From Bremia lactucae (Eukaryota > Oomycota > Peronosporomycetes > Peronosporales > Peronosporaceae): 64,000 nucleotides of DNA. The stretch lies in the NCBI RefSeq assembly GCF_004359215.1, contig NW_027152213.1:169420-233419 (forward strand), in the 5' to 3' direction. The notes under the pieces were generated by a model, which did no database searches, was not told where the DNA came from, and saw nothing but the letters and a program-made list of their open reading frames with translations. Positions 31,989-44,069 of this stretch are shown here, one piece after another (the stretch's first letter is position 1; each line of letters begins with the position of its first letter). The translations under genes were made by a program, and so were the position numbers.

Positions 31989-33150
31989 ATGGAAGAGGTT
32001 CCAGAGTTGTCAGAAGCGCAACGCGCCGCTTATGACAAGCCTAAAACCTTATTCGAGCTTGAACGCGTGGAATTTATTATTTCCCAGGAACCAGAGGTCC
32101 TAAATGCAAGGCTTGAAGCCTTCATGCGGAACGAAACCTCCCTGGTCGGTCAGGTAGGACCACTTTGCGGCTTCTATGCCAACTCGGTATATCTCTGTAC
32201 CTGACTCAGAGCCGAGGGCTCGCCCTCTAAATGTAAATGTGAAGACATTTGAGGGAAAAGAGGGAGAAAATCTCCCTTTTTGGATTGAGCAGATGGAAAT
32301 GTCCATTGATTCCGCCTTGTTCTTAACAGAACGGCAAAAGGTGGCTATGGTTATTTCCAAACTTGGAGGTAGAGCGGGCACTATCGTGCAGCACGTCCAT
32401 AAATGACGCTTTTCCCTCATGGGATTCGCTGAAACAGCAAATGACCAGCATGTTTGCACCGCCTGATCAGGCTTTTCGCATGCGAGCACGGCTCCTAGCG
32501 ACTCGACAGGGTAAAAGAACCCTAGGAGACTTTGTCCAGGAGTTGAGATTTCTCATTGCATCTACGCATCAAGACCCGGTGCAAGAAGCAATTGTAGGAA
32601 CCATCTTTATGGGGGGTCTCAATGAAGGCGCGTTGCCCGGACGGAATTAATCCGATCTCATCCTGCTACTTATGAAGAGGCAGTTGCCATAGCGCTACGC
32701 ACCGAGTTCGACTTTAAGTCTGCTCGCGTTAGCACGCCTATTTACCAAACAAGCTCTTCGAGCACATGGGTACCATCTAATAGACCGGAACCCATGGATC
32801 TAAGCCTTGTTGAGGAAGGAGAAGAGGCACTTCAAGCTGTGGAACAGCATGAAATCATTAGATGTTTTATGTGCGGAAGCAAGAAAAATTTACGTCTGGC
32901 CTGTCCCCAACTAAATACTCGTTAAGCTCGAACGAGCACCAATTCCGACATATACCAGAAATCTGGTACGGTGCGAAAAACGTCGGTACCCAGTAACCGG
33001 GGAAGACCTAGGCTCTATTAAAACTCTCGGAGGTGAGAGTAGACATGACCTAACCCCAATTAGCTCTTTGCGTAATGGCACGGGACGTGAGTACAAGCCT
33101 GGCTTGTTAGTCGCTCAAGCGACTGTGAATGGACTTTGATAAGCCATGGT
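31989..33150 (+). pseudogene. Chromovirus B3 Gag
   Basis: Starts MEEVPELSEAQRAAYDK about 60 bp after the LTR. Readable blocks are [20 protein letters not shown], then LKQQMTSMFAPPDQAFRMRA and LGDFVQELRFLIAST. The zinc knuckle near 32,865 reads CFMCGSKKNLRLAC: the His ligand is Asn. At least two frameshifts. Confidence 0.8.
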
Positions 33151-35040
33151 CAGTTTTAATTTGCTCAGGAGCGTCTTGCAATTATGCTCGACGTCTTTGA
33201 TTGTAAGAAGTCAACAATACGTTTAGGACTTAAAGCGCATGAAAGTAATTCAATCACTGTTCGCGTAGCGACTGGGGCTCGTGTCACTCTTCCTAGAGTT
33301 CCTTTGAACTTACGCATAAAGTTTCTTGGCTTTGACAGTATGCAACGTGGTCTCGTCCTTGATTGGATTCGAGATATGATCTCATCCTTGGTATGGCCTG
33401 GCTTGAACGCCAAGAGCCATGGATCGATTGAAGGTCTAAAACCTTAAGCGTCACACGCAATGTTCCTAGCAAAGTTTCGAAGAGTAATGAGCCCACCTTT
33501 GCTAGGCAACAAGAAACGCTATTGGTGCGAATGACTGACTAAATCTGTCAGTGGGTTAGACATTGGAATGTCTAAGTTAATAAACCCAATGTTGAAAACA
33601 TTAAGTTTGAGCCCGCAACAGAATTAAGTGGAACGGCACGTATTCCGTCGAGTGACACTCGTTGTAAAAACGCCTCAATGAATGCTGAAAGCTGTTGGCC
33701 TTAGACCGAGTCATCAAGGGTGTAATATCCCTGAGAAACGTGGAGTGGCAAGTCTAAGTCCACCGAGTTTGTTCGGCCGAGGTGGCACCATACTGAGTGT
33801 CAGCAGTGACACTATTGGCGGTTCGCTAGGGCATTTCGTGTCAAACTCTTCTAATGCACGTGAAGTGACATGTGGACAAGGAAGCTGAGTTTTCTAACTC
33901 CTTGTCGGATGTCGAAGTAGACACCAGCTCTGGTATAGATCTTATACAGGCTGAAAATTTGAAGACGTGAATGTGCCGGCCTCTAAGAGGCGTATTGTCT
34001 CTACTCCAAGGCAGGCGAGATGCAAAGTATCTATACCCTCACAAAGTGATACGAGTAAGGAATAGAATATGCTTGTAAATGGTGTAACCGGTAAAATCGA
34101 GGGCGAATTGAGCCTTGCGGCAATCCCTTCGTAACATGCTCTTCTGGAGAAAGACAAAATGTCTAGTGATGAGTGCGGTCGAGCCTTAAAGGCTGGCGGC
34201 TTCTTGAGACGGTGGTCAGTCGACCAACGATTAAGTTAAACTCATCGTCACTTCTGGACGAAGTTGTCCTGGATGACACAGAAGCTGCACTTAGTGCGCG
34301 GAGTGGATCATCAATCCTTAAAGATCCGCAGATCCATTTTATTCCTTGATTAAGAATTTTAAGATGTGATCTGTCAAATATACCATCTGTTTACCCCCGG
34401 ATAGAGGTGTCCGTCATGAAATTGACTTAATCCCTGGAAACAAATACTCTGTCACACGACAGTGGCCTTTACCAAGGAAACAGTGTGACAACATTGACAA
34501 TTTTTCCGAGCTAGGCACGAGGCTGGAATGGTACGACAAAGCAAATCTCCCCGTTCGACACCGACATTTTGAGTCAGAAAGCCAAATGGCAAATGGCACA
34601 TTGTACTGCTTATAATAAGCTTTTCTTATGCTGTCACTATACCTGCACAAACCCCCATTCCTAGAAAGGATGTTCTCCAGAACATTGTGGTGGGATGTAC
34701 AATGTACAGTGCACTTGACGTAGTCGATGGTTATTACCAACTGCTCATGCGAGCTAGCGATATTTCGCTTACAGCGCAACTCAGGCAGTATGCCATGGGA
34801 GTGGTTGGTTATGCAACAAGGGATTTCCAACGCCCCGGCGACATTTAATCGTCTAGTGACGCAACTGTTCCGCCCTCATTGAGGTTATGCACAGACTTAT
34901 TTTGATGAATTTTTTGTCCATAGTCGTGCGGGGCAGGGTCGGTAGGATGTGAAAAATTATATAGACCATTTCGAGTAGTGCTCGAGTGTATGCGCACAGA
35001 TAAATTGTATGCTAATGCATCTAAATGCATTTTTGGTCAC
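33151..35040 (+). pseudogene. Chromovirus B3 protease and partial RT
   Basis: The protease region (33,181-33,447) keeps IRLGLKAHESNSITVRVATG and PRVPLNLRIKFLGFDSMQRG, but its DSGAS start is damaged. The following linker and RT N-terminus are full of stops. The last readable RT motif is LECMRTDKLYANASKCIFG. Confidence 0.75.
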
Positions 35041-35042
35041 AC

Positions 35043-35967
35043 GGCGAGGACGCCGGAGGAGATCGCTGCTCGCGACGATCTTCATGAGCAATACCTTACG
35101 CCGAAGGTAATGACGCAAAGCCAGTATCTGATGCGTTTACGTGATCAAGCCCGTGAGGCTTCGGTGACCTCCATGAGGGAAATTCCGATCGTTTTGTTTC
35201 CAAACGAAACAAGAACTGAAGACGAAGTCTCATTTGAGAAATGGGTTCACCGGACCCGCAAACTCCGTAATATCTGGAATATCAGAGAGTCTGCGGATAG
35301 AGGTGATGTTCGTTTGAAACGGAAGCTTCGCTTCGTCTTTGCTAAGCTTAAGGCCAAAGGACAGTTACGTTCGGCATTTATGCCACAAAACGAAGAAAGG
35401 CCTAGCCAATATTTCAGTGCTTCAGTTGACCGTACAACCAAGGATCGAAGCCGCACTGAGGCTTTGGATATACCTAATCCCACATTTAGTGGTGGGAAGC
35501 GTCGTTTGACGCGAGTTGACCCTGAGCTTGGCGCTCAAAAACGTCAACGGCGTACGGGCAATCTTGCCGAAGAGATACCTCGAACTCCCAAGAGTTTTCA
35601 GAAGAGGGGTACCCTAGCCACTTCACCAGATACTGGTATTGACCCTCAAGACGACGTCGCTTTAAAAGTTTCTCCACATGAAACTGAAGGTTCCCCCGCG
35701 CATCAAGCAGCGCGGGAGGGGGCCGAAATTTCGGCGGAAGCATTTGATGCTCTACGGCACGAGGTGCAACTTCTTCGTGAGGTCCTTGCTCGGGTTGAGA
35801 GCTCCTCTGAGGCGGTTCGGGACCGTGTCTCGACGCTGGAGCGCCAGCAGCCTCGTTTAGAGGGCCAACTGGACATCCTGGTGAGGATGCAGCAATCAGC
35901 GGCACGACCGCATGTCTCGGCGCAAGCGCCTTCAAGTCCACGTGGGAAGGGTCCCGATATGGCTTAA
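35043..35967 (+). CDS. Antisense ORF (aORF) of chromovirus B2, 5'-truncated
   Basis: About 308 codons read without interruption on the strand opposite gag-pol, ending at a TAA at 35,965. The N-terminal part is lost at the B3/B2 fusion, and the frame is fused in phase to B3's RT fragment from 34,978. Visible: PEEIAARDDLHEQYL, FPNETRTEDEVSFEKWV, a basic LKRKLRFVFAKLKAKGQ, a proline/charged middle, then a coiled-coil-like end (LRHEVQLLREVLARVESSSE, VSTLERQQPRLEGQL). The pol stop lies at 35,486, so 35,043-35,485 is open only on this strand. Opposite the coil, pol has a Pro/Ala-rich linker. No known family recognised; possibly an accessory or regulatory protein of the element. Confidence 0.55.
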
Positions 35968-37790
35968 GCAAAACATTGGGTGTGTACCCAGCTTGCTGGG
36001 AAGGTTTAGCGTATAAGCTAGGCCCTTCTTGGCCACGACCGTAAATGGTCCAATAAAGCGCGGGCGCAATTTGGTCTTTAAGACTGCGGAAACCAAGTTG
36101 GTAGGTAGATTTTTAGCGCTTAGTAAAAAACTCGGTCTCCAACCATATACCAATTAATACAGCTTCTGCCTTTGGCATCTGCTTGTTCTTTTTGTTTGTC
36201 TTGGCTATCAGCCATCGTATCCTTACATGTCTTAAGGCACTAAATCGCGTCGCGAGAAACTCGCTTACTTGTTTCCGAACGGTAACAGAGCTGATATCAG
36301 CAAGCCTATCGGCCAATTCTCCCCCACCAAGCCCTGAACAACGCAGTGGTATCGTTAATGGAACACGCGGGTGGGTAAGACCGTTTACATAGAGCGGAGT
36401 ATAGCCTGTAGAGGCATGAACAGCGTTATTTAACGCAAACTCCACTACTTGGAGCATTAAGCTCCAGCGCTTTGGTGTCTGAGCACACACGCTGCGTAAA
36501 ACGTCTTCAATGACGCGATTGACACGTTCATTTAAACATCGGTCTGCGGATGGTCCGCAGTGGACATATCCAATCTGGTGCCAAGCACTCGGAAAATTAA
36601 TTTCCAGAATTTACCCGTGAAACGGGGATCCCGATCAGAGACAATTGCCACTGGCAAACCATGTTGTCGAAACACACGATCGATAAACAGCGTAGCTATA
36701 CCTTCTCCATCAATGGAATCCGGCACGGCCGCTAAGTGAGTGCTCAATTGGTCAACAATGACCACTATGCCGGAGTTACCGGCTGAATCCTTCGGCAGAC
36801 CGAAAACGAAATCCATAATAATGGACTCCCAGCAACCTATGGGGACGGGGAAGCTCGCCAGTGGCGCAGCAGCATGCGTCGAGGGTTTGACCCGTTGGCA
36901 AGTTTTGCATGTGCGAATATATGTGCTGATCCATTTATAAAGTTTGGGCCACCAATAACTCTGGCTTATAGAGCCGTTGGTCTTTTCTCTACCGAGATGA
37001 CCACCAAGGACAGTATCGTGTGCCCCATAGAGGATTCGGTACTTCAAATCCTCATCATGAAGAACAACGACACGCGGAGGGTCCGCGATGTCTGTGCAAT
37101 AAAGCAACAGGTTGTTATCGATAAAAAATCGATGTAACCTTGCACGCAAACGTGCCGGTAATTTAATACCCGAATCCGAGTTCTTTAAGGCTCGTAGCAG
37201 AGCTACCTACTGTTCATCCTAGGCGTAAGCCGAACGGATTAAGTCAGGAATAGGTGACGAGATAGTCGTTAAATGAGAAACCGCATAATCCGGCCTGCGT
37301 GATAACGCATCGGCCAAAGCATTTTGCTTGCCGGGCTTATACTTCACCTCGAAGTTGTATTCCGCAAAAAAGAATAGCCATTGAGCCATACTCTGTGAGT
37401 GATGGGGCGACTTAGTCGCCGTGCCTAACGACGCGTGATCTGTATAAATCACAAACGGCTGAGAGCCGAGCAGATGAACTCTGAATTTGACAGGAGCATA
37501 CTTCATAGCAAGTAACTCTTTGTCATGAACTGGGTAGTTCTTTTCCGCAGCTTTAAGCTGTCTAGACTCGAACGCAATAACACGTTCATGCCCATCAACA
37601 TCTGTTTGTAACAGAGCACTGCAAATGGCAAAATCTGATGCGTCACAGACGACACTGAAAGGCCAATTTGGGTTTGGCAGTGCCAGAATCGGGCCATGGA
37701 TAAGACTATCCTTAACTAATCGAAAAGCATTATTTTCGGTGCTAGTCCAGCACCATTCTGTATCCTTTTTAAGGAGATTAGATAATGGCC
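35486..37790 (-). pseudogene. Chromovirus B2 Pol, 3' half (RNase H, integrase, chromodomain)
   Basis: RNase H 37,790-37,219 (VVCDASDFAICSALLQTD, DALSRRPDY). Integrase 37,149-36,113 with H2C2 (HDTVLGGHLGREKT ... CKTCQRVK), IIMDFVFGLPKDS, VSDRDPRFTGKFW and, across a frame break near 36,535, the Glu region. GPY/F (RPRFIGPFTV) lies near 36,060. The chromodomain GNLQFHVEKLL to YLVKWLGYPSSENSWEF is at about 35,715-35,560, and the true stop is at 35,486. Two frame breaks (near 36,535 and 35,960) disable it. Chromodomains steer integration to marked chromatin. Confidence 0.85.
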
Positions 37791-37792
37791 TA

Positions 37793-38671
37793 CAGTGAGT
37801 CGACACCGCTGTCATCACCTCATAGTAGTGATGAGTACAGCGAGCGAATGAAGAAGGAGTATGACACTGTACTGCCCATCCGAACTTCACTCATTTCTCC
37901 TAAAATGGTGACAACAACGTTTTCTAATGCTGTCTCGTCATCTGCGCTGACTAGTGTAGCGACCATTAATGAGAGCGCTGCCCATAAAGGCACAGCTGCT
38001 TCTCAGTTGGGTAAAATCACATAACCTGTCGTTCAGACCATCCTTCACATTAGGTAATCGACAATGAGCGACGAATCTACATCCTCACTGTGAAAGTGGG
38101 ATGGATCATTCAGTCCTGTTTACGCGACAGCAGCAGTAGCTGTCGGCGTTGTAACTGTGGCACTGAGCGACAGCGGCGTGTTATCGCGGCGCGTGCGCTT
38201 CGCGCGTGGTTGAGTGGGTGTCCCTGCAGACGACCCACCAGCTTGGCACCTATTAGGAAGCATGTATGGCACTGTGTATATGAAAACAGGTCCCTCGAGT
38301 TGCTGAGAGACTTAAGCGGCGCGTAAAGAAGCTCGCTGTTCCTCGCTCCACTTTGACGAATTTCAAAATGTAAATTCGTTCTTAAAGTGGGGGTGGTGTA
38401 ACGGGCTAAAGTTGCCCTATGTTATACAGATCAACTTTGTGTACTTATGGGGATGGTCAATTACTCAAGTAAAGTAACTAGACCCTCCACGTGAGTGTGA
38501 TTAACAATGTGATCCACCCTTGTGTACGTGATGCACATAAGTGCATTCACATTTGAAGGGATGACGGCTAGCGCCATCCAAGATACAAATGATTTAGAAC
38601 AATACGCTTGCAATACATTGAAGTGCATATCTACAGAGATGGCATTTATGATTGGTTAAAATAGGTTTTAT
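37793..38671 (+). mobile_element. Rearranged A-family fragment nested in B2 pol
   Basis: It splits B2 pol between the RT residues ADMA and RPLSN. Contents from left: 37,793-38,045, an antisense-ORF segment in plus orientation; 38,060-38,263, the N-terminal part of the same ORF in minus orientation (starts ML, has GGSSAGTPTQP and KRTRR); an internal 3' end with a purine tract (38,384-38,396, AAAGTGGGGGTGG); and an A LTR from 38,397, cut at about 38,666. The two ORF pieces should run the same way, so one was inverted. No target duplication flanks the insert. Confidence 0.8.
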
Positions 38672-40766
38672 GCCATATCAGCGTAATTTTCGCTATATTT
38701 GTGTAAATAATTGGCGAGACCCAACCACTTCCGCAAATCCTTTGGTTTTTAGGAGCCGGCCAGTCTATTTTGGCTTTTACCTTAGCGGGATCCGCTCTAA
38801 AGCCCCGCTTTCCAATGAAGCATCCTAATAAAGGAATTTCGGCTGCGCCAAAAATGCATTTAGATGCATTGGCATACAATTTGTTTGTGCGCATGCACTC
38901 GAGCACTGCTCGCAAATGGTCTAAATGGTTTTCTATATCCGACCGACCCTGCTCCACACGACTATGGACAATAATGTCATCGAAATAAGTATGTGCATAA
39001 CCTCGATGAGGGCGAAACAGTTGCGTCACTAGACGATTAAATGTTGCCGGGGCGTTGGAAAGCCCTTGTTGCATAACCAGCCACACCCATAACATGCCGC
39101 TTGGGATGCTAACCGCTGGAAGCGGAATATCACTAGCTCGCATGAGCAATTGGTAGTAACCATCGACTAAGTCCAATGCACTGTACATTGTACATCCCAC
39201 CATATTGTTCTGAAGAACATCCTTTCTAGGAATGGGGATTTGTGCTGGTATAGTGGCAGCATTAAGCTTATTATAAGCATGTACAATGCGCCATTTACCA
39301 TTTGGCTTTTTGACACAAAATGTCGGTGTCGAATGAGGAGATTTGCTCTCTCGTACCTTTCCAGCCTCGTGCTTAGCACGGAAGAAATCGTCAATGACGT
39401 CACACTGCTCCCTTGGTAAACGCCATTGTCTTGTGACACAATATTTGGTTCCCGGAACTAAGTCAATTTCATGACGAACACCTCTATCCGGAGGTAAAAG
39501 ATGGTGATTTATTACATACCACATCTTGGAATTCCTTGATTAAGGAATAAAAAGGATCCGTAGGATCTTTAAGGATCGATGACCCACTTCGCGCACTAAG
39601 TGCAGCTTTTGTGTCATCCAGCACAGCTTCGTCGAGAAGTGACGATGAGTTTAACTCAACCATAGGTCGAATGACCACCATTTCAGATAAGTCACCAGCT
39701 TTTAAGGCTCGACCGCGCTCATGAATAGACATTTCGTCTAGCTCTAAAAGAGCATGTAACGAGGGGATTGCCGCAAGGCTAACCCCCCCCCTCAATGTTA
39801 CCGGTTACGCCATTTACAAGCGTATGTACTTGCTCACTCGTATCACTTTGTGAGGGTATACACGCTTCGTGTCCACCCTGTCTTGGAGTGGAGACAATAC
39901 GCCTCTTAGAGGCCGGGACATTGACGTCCCCGGGTTTTCCAGGCTGTATTGGTTCTATACAAGACATGGTGTCTAATTCGTCATCCGACAAGGAGTTAGG
40001 TAACTCAACTTCCTTATTCAGCGAACGTTTACGTGTCGCTTCACGTGCATTAGGAGGGTTTGACCCAAAATGCCCTGGCGAACTGCCAATAGTGTCACTA
40101 TTGACACTCAGTATGGTGCCACCTCGGCCGACCACACTCGGTGGACTTAGACAAGCCACTCCACGTATCTCAGGGATATTGCACCCTTGATTATTCGGCC
40201 TTAGGCCAACAATGCTTTCAGAATTTAGTGAATCCTTATTATAACGAGTGTCACTCGACGGAGTACGTGCCGTTCCACTTATTTCTGCTGAGTCGGGCTC
40301 AGAATTAATGTTTTTAACATTATGGTTTGTTAACTCAGACATGCCAATGTCTAAAACACTGACAGACTCATTCAATGAACCGCGCCAAAAGCGCTTTTGT
40401 TGCCTAGCAAAGGTAGGTTCATGACTCTCCAAACTTTGCTAGAACATTGCGCGTGGCGCCTAAGATCTTAGACCTCCAATCGATCCATGGCACATAGTGT
40501 TCTAACCAGGCCATACCAAGGATGAGATCATATCTCGAATCCAAATCAAGGACGAGACAGCGTTCCATACTGTCAAAGTCCAGAAACTTTATACCTAAGT
40601 TCAATGGAACTTTGGGAACAGTGTCACGAGTCCCAGTCGCTAAGCGAACAATTATTGTATCACCTTCATGCGCTCTAAGCGCCTCAACGTATTGTTGAAT
40701 TCCTTCAAGAGAAAGGCGTCGAGCATAACTGCAAGACGCTCCTGAGTCAATTAAATTTGACCACAT
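38672..40766 (-). pseudogene. Chromovirus B2 Pol, 5' half (protease, linker, RT)
   Basis: Protease 40,766-40,419 is intact over 115 codons (NLIDSGASCSYA, YDLILGMAWLEHY). The linker (40,432-39,484) contains [19 protein letters not shown] sequence close to RT. RT 39,524-38,672 has MYSALDLVDGYYQLLMRASD, MQQGLSNAPATFNRLV and the catalytic YFDDIIVHS. It stops at the nested insertion. A copy of this whole stretch lies at 62,424-64,000. Confidence 0.85.
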
Positions 40767-40815
40767 TGAGACCTCCCATAAAAATGGTCACAATAATTGC
40801 TTCTTGCACCGGGTC

Positions 40816-41409
40816 TTAATGCATAGATGCAATGAGAGTTCTCAACACCTGGAAAAAGTCCCCTAGGGTTCGTTTACCATGTCGAGTCGCTAGGAGCCGT
40901 GCTCGCATGCGAAAAGCCTGATCAGGCGGTGCAAAAATGCTCGTCATTTGCTGTTTCAGCGAATCCCATGAGGGAAAAGCGTCGTTTATAGACGTGCTGC
41001 GCGATAGTGCCCATTCCATGGCTCTACCTCCCAAGTTTTGAAATGGCCATAGCCACCTTTTGCCGTTCTGTTAAGAACAAGGCGGAATCAATGGACATTT
41101 CCATCTGCTTAATCCAAAAAGGGAGATTTTTCTTCCTCTTTTCCCTCAAATGTTTTTACATTTACAGTTAGAGGGCGAGCCCTCGGCTCTGAGTCAGGTA
41201 GAGAGATGTACCGGGTGGCATAGATGCCGCTAAATGGTCCAGTACCTGACCGACCAGGGAGGCTTCGTACCACATGAAGGCTTCAAGCCTTGCATGCAGG
41301 ACCTCTGATCCTTGGGAAATAATAAATTTCACGTGCTCAAGCCCGAAAAAGGTTTTGAGCTGTCATAAGCGGCGCGTTGCGCTTCTGACAATTCTGGAAC
41401 CTCTTCCAT
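40816..41409 (-). pseudogene. Chromovirus B2 Gag, shortened
   Basis: From ATG 41,409 (MEEVPELSEAQ on the minus strand), with stops, to LLATRHGKRTLGDFFQVLRT near 40,825. The zinc-knuckle part present in B1 and B3 is missing: gag leads straight to the protease at 40,766, so about 450 bp are deleted. Confidence 0.8.
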
Positions 41410-41463
41410 TTTCGTGAGAAATTAGTCTTGTAAAGGCGTAGATTGACTACGAGTGCTACCAGG

Positions 41464-41949
41464 TGTAGCGGAGCTACCTCGCTCCTAAAGTCAGAGGAAG
41501 ACTTTCAGACTCAGAGAGTCACTTAGTTCTTTTGAACTAATGGGTTTAACAACTCAGGGAGTCGTACAAGCTATCAAAGGTTAAGGATTCCTAGTTCAAG
41601 GGATTTAGGGGTTCGTAGAACCAAGTGACAACTAGTGCCCAAGAAGTTATACCTTAGAAAGGCTTCTATCTCTTACAGATTAATGCACAAGCCTTAGGAA
41701 GGCACTTAACGCTTAAAGATCAAAAGGGGGAACTGAACTTTATTGAGTTATTTAAATCTAAAAACCTTACCCTCGCTAATTAAAATAGATTTTGGCCGCC
41801 AGATTTATATCTGGCGGCGACCACATTTATTACCCATAATAAATGGGATTTAAGTAACTAACTATTTTAAAATTAGATAAAAGGGTATTTTACCCATAAA
41901 GTAAATGTACCACAACAACGGTTCTCCAACCGATGTGTGCCCCATTATA
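41464..41949 (-). repeat. B-family 5' LTR of B2
   Basis: 486 bp, full length, with the hairpin at 41,795-41,818. On the minus strand it starts TATAATGGGG (family TGTAATGGGG) and ends CTCCGCTACA, followed by CC and the primer site. It is very similar to the B1 3' LTR. Confidence 0.88.
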
Positions 41950-42561
41950 CTAAGGCTTGCGCCTCGATCTGTTAGGCCTTCAGAGGCGAGCAGTCTTGAT
42001 GCAGCGCTCAATCTTCTTACTACTAGGGCGAGGCGGCATACAAGGGTTTGAGGAGACCATGATGCCGCAGATCAAGGAGGATTTTCCGGTTTGAAGCTTT
42101 CGCAGTACAAACAGAAGCTTAGCGAAATGCTGAGATGACCTGATGACAGTGAAGGTGAGGTGCCTTCGAATACTTCACGTACACAACGTGCAGAGGAAGG
42201 TTTTAAGTAGCTTAAGGGTCTTAATTATCAAAGATCGATATTGAGAAGGCTCAGTATAGGGAAAATGTAAAACTGTTCATATATATATAAGCAATGCCTG
42301 CTGACTCATTCTGCACCGCTCATTCGTGCGTCTAGCAGCGATCACCGGGGCTGAGTGAACTCAAAGAAATCAAACGATCAACGGAACTGTTGTCTTCATG
42401 CTACAATTATACCGTATACGGTAATACTGGAAATGCTAAGTAGAATTATCGAATTCAATAATTTTAATCTCCTTTAGTATTTTCTCTTATGGGAATCTTT
42501 TTTATTTTTTTAAATTTTAAAATAACAAGTTTTTATAAAACTCAAATAGGAATGATATTTA
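41950..42561. other. Unassigned spacer between B2 and element E
   Basis: The first 300 bp (to about 42,260) is GC-richer and may be a gag remnant of an unidentified retroelement. The rest is AT-rich. I can identify no gene. Confidence 0.4.
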
Positions 42562-43003
42562 TTTAACGGACACCGCGCAACTTCCATGTCCGAATTTTAT
42601 TTTTTTATATCTTAAGGTGCCTGGCACAAGTCTTAAACATGGCGATATTCTATTTGACAAAGAAATGTTTACTATGTAAGCTGTAATGGACCACTTTACA
42701 GGACTAACACAAAGAAAAATAAGAAAAAATACATTTGTAGGCAGGTACTGTGCCCGTTTAGCGGGCACAGCGTTACAATTTATAATTGGTTCATTATTGG
42801 GGGCCCAGAGACCCAATATGGACCAATGATAAATTACCTGGAAATAAGTGGTTTCCAAAAGGCGGGAGCACGGTCGTACTTAGTACGATTAAAATATCGT
42901 AGCGATAAAATAAATTTAAATTTTACTTAATAACTATACTTAGGCTGAAGCTTTCTCAAACGTTTCGCGTAAGCTAGTGACGGGACCTTCTAGCCCCGTT
43001 ACA
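42562..43003 (+). repeat. E-family 5' LTR
   Basis: TTTAACGGACACC (family probably TGTAACGG) to CCCCGTTACA, 442 bp. Its ends are inverted repeats of 8 bp. It has a hairpin near 42,749 (TGTGCCCG / CGGGCACA). A 25-bp piece of the same LTR start is seen at about 62,065. Confidence 0.75.
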
Positions 43004-43014
43004 TCTGGTAGCAC

Positions 43015-43990
43015 TTGTTGGTCCTTCCCATGCCCGAGTTTAAGATGAGCAAATCGTCGTATTTTTAAGCTCCAGATTTGCTTCTGGAGCATAAGACGTT
43101 CCCCCATCCCGCTGGTGTTGAGTGGGATTCCCTCAGTCGCATCGCGGTGATATCGGGAGAGGGGCTCGTCGCGTCGCTGATGAGATCATCAACCCCCGAC
43201 AAACAACGACTCGCCATACATGACTTTACGGCCCGCGAGCTCACCGAATCCAATCGGCGAGGTTTAACTCCCTCGCGATCTTCACGGAACGGTTCCGTGG
43301 AGATGGAAACCTCCTTCTACTCAGGAGAAGGTAATTATCGATTGTCGCTGAATCGATGGTTCCGAGATATCGACATCGCCATCGCATCGAGGCTCCTCGA
43401 GACGCCCCAGTGAAAGATATACGTCCTATCCCGTCTCACCAGGAAAGTCAAGAATCAAGCCCTTCGTAAGCTCATCGTAGACGAGCACGCGTTCTCCACC
43501 CTGGATGCCATCCAGGATGACCTTCGTCTTGCCTTCGAGCGATCGCAAGAGATAAAACGGTGCGCTCAAGATTCCTGTCCATGCGACAGGGTAGAAAGGC
43601 GATGCGCGACTACGTGTAGATGGCTCGGCATCTGGCATCGTGTATCATCACACATGTACTCACAGGTGAGTCTCTTTTTAAGTGGAATGCGTGAGGGGTG
43701 GACCCGCTTATCGTTTGAGCGTGCGGAGCCTGCCATATAGGAGGAGGCCTTTGCCATTGCCCTCCGTGATGACTATAGGGTCATCGAGGCTTATACCAAG
43801 TCTTCCGTTGTCACCGCCGTCATCCAACCCTCTGGTCCGGAACCTATGGAGATCGATGCGATGGAGCCGTCGGTGACTAACGACTTGCGACTCCCTATAA
43901 GGGTGACGCTTGCACCGGGCCTCAAATGATTTGCTTTCGTTGTCGAAATCCTAGGCATCGCGCGGCTGAATGCCGCAGCCAGCACCGATG
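43015..43990 (+). pseudogene. Element E Gag
   Basis: Several frames carry a gag core: [40 protein letters not shown] and SSVVTAVIQPSGPEPMEID. A complete zinc knuckle CFRCRNPRHRAAEC lies at about 43,931-43,972. At least three frameshifts. Confidence 0.75.
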
Positions 43991-44069
43991 TCGGCGTATG
44001 TAGGGGACGCCCATTATGAGGGCGCTGCCCCGGCCGCACGTAAGAAAGCAGCCGGGACCAGTATATGGA

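Larger units (their letters stand above)
31467..35040 (+). mobile_element. Chromovirus B3 (plus strand), 3'-truncated in RT
   Basis: 5' LTR 31,467-31,929, then a primer site with C for the first T (CGGTAGCACTCG), gag, protease, and a very degraded start of RT ending KLYANASKCIFG at about 35,035. There it is fused to the opposite-strand element B2. RNase H, integrase, chromodomain and 3' LTR are missing. Confidence 0.85.
35041..41949 (-). mobile_element. Chromovirus B2 (minus strand), 3' LTR lost, with nested A fragment
   Basis: 5' LTR 41,464-41,949, primer site TGGTAGCACTCG, gag, protease, RT, [nested fragment 37,793-38,671], RNase H, integrase, GPY/F, chromodomain and antisense ORF. The element is cut at about 35,041 by fusion with B3, so the 3' LTR is missing. 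The pol C-terminus and antisense ORF are nearly identical to B1's. Confidence 0.88.
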
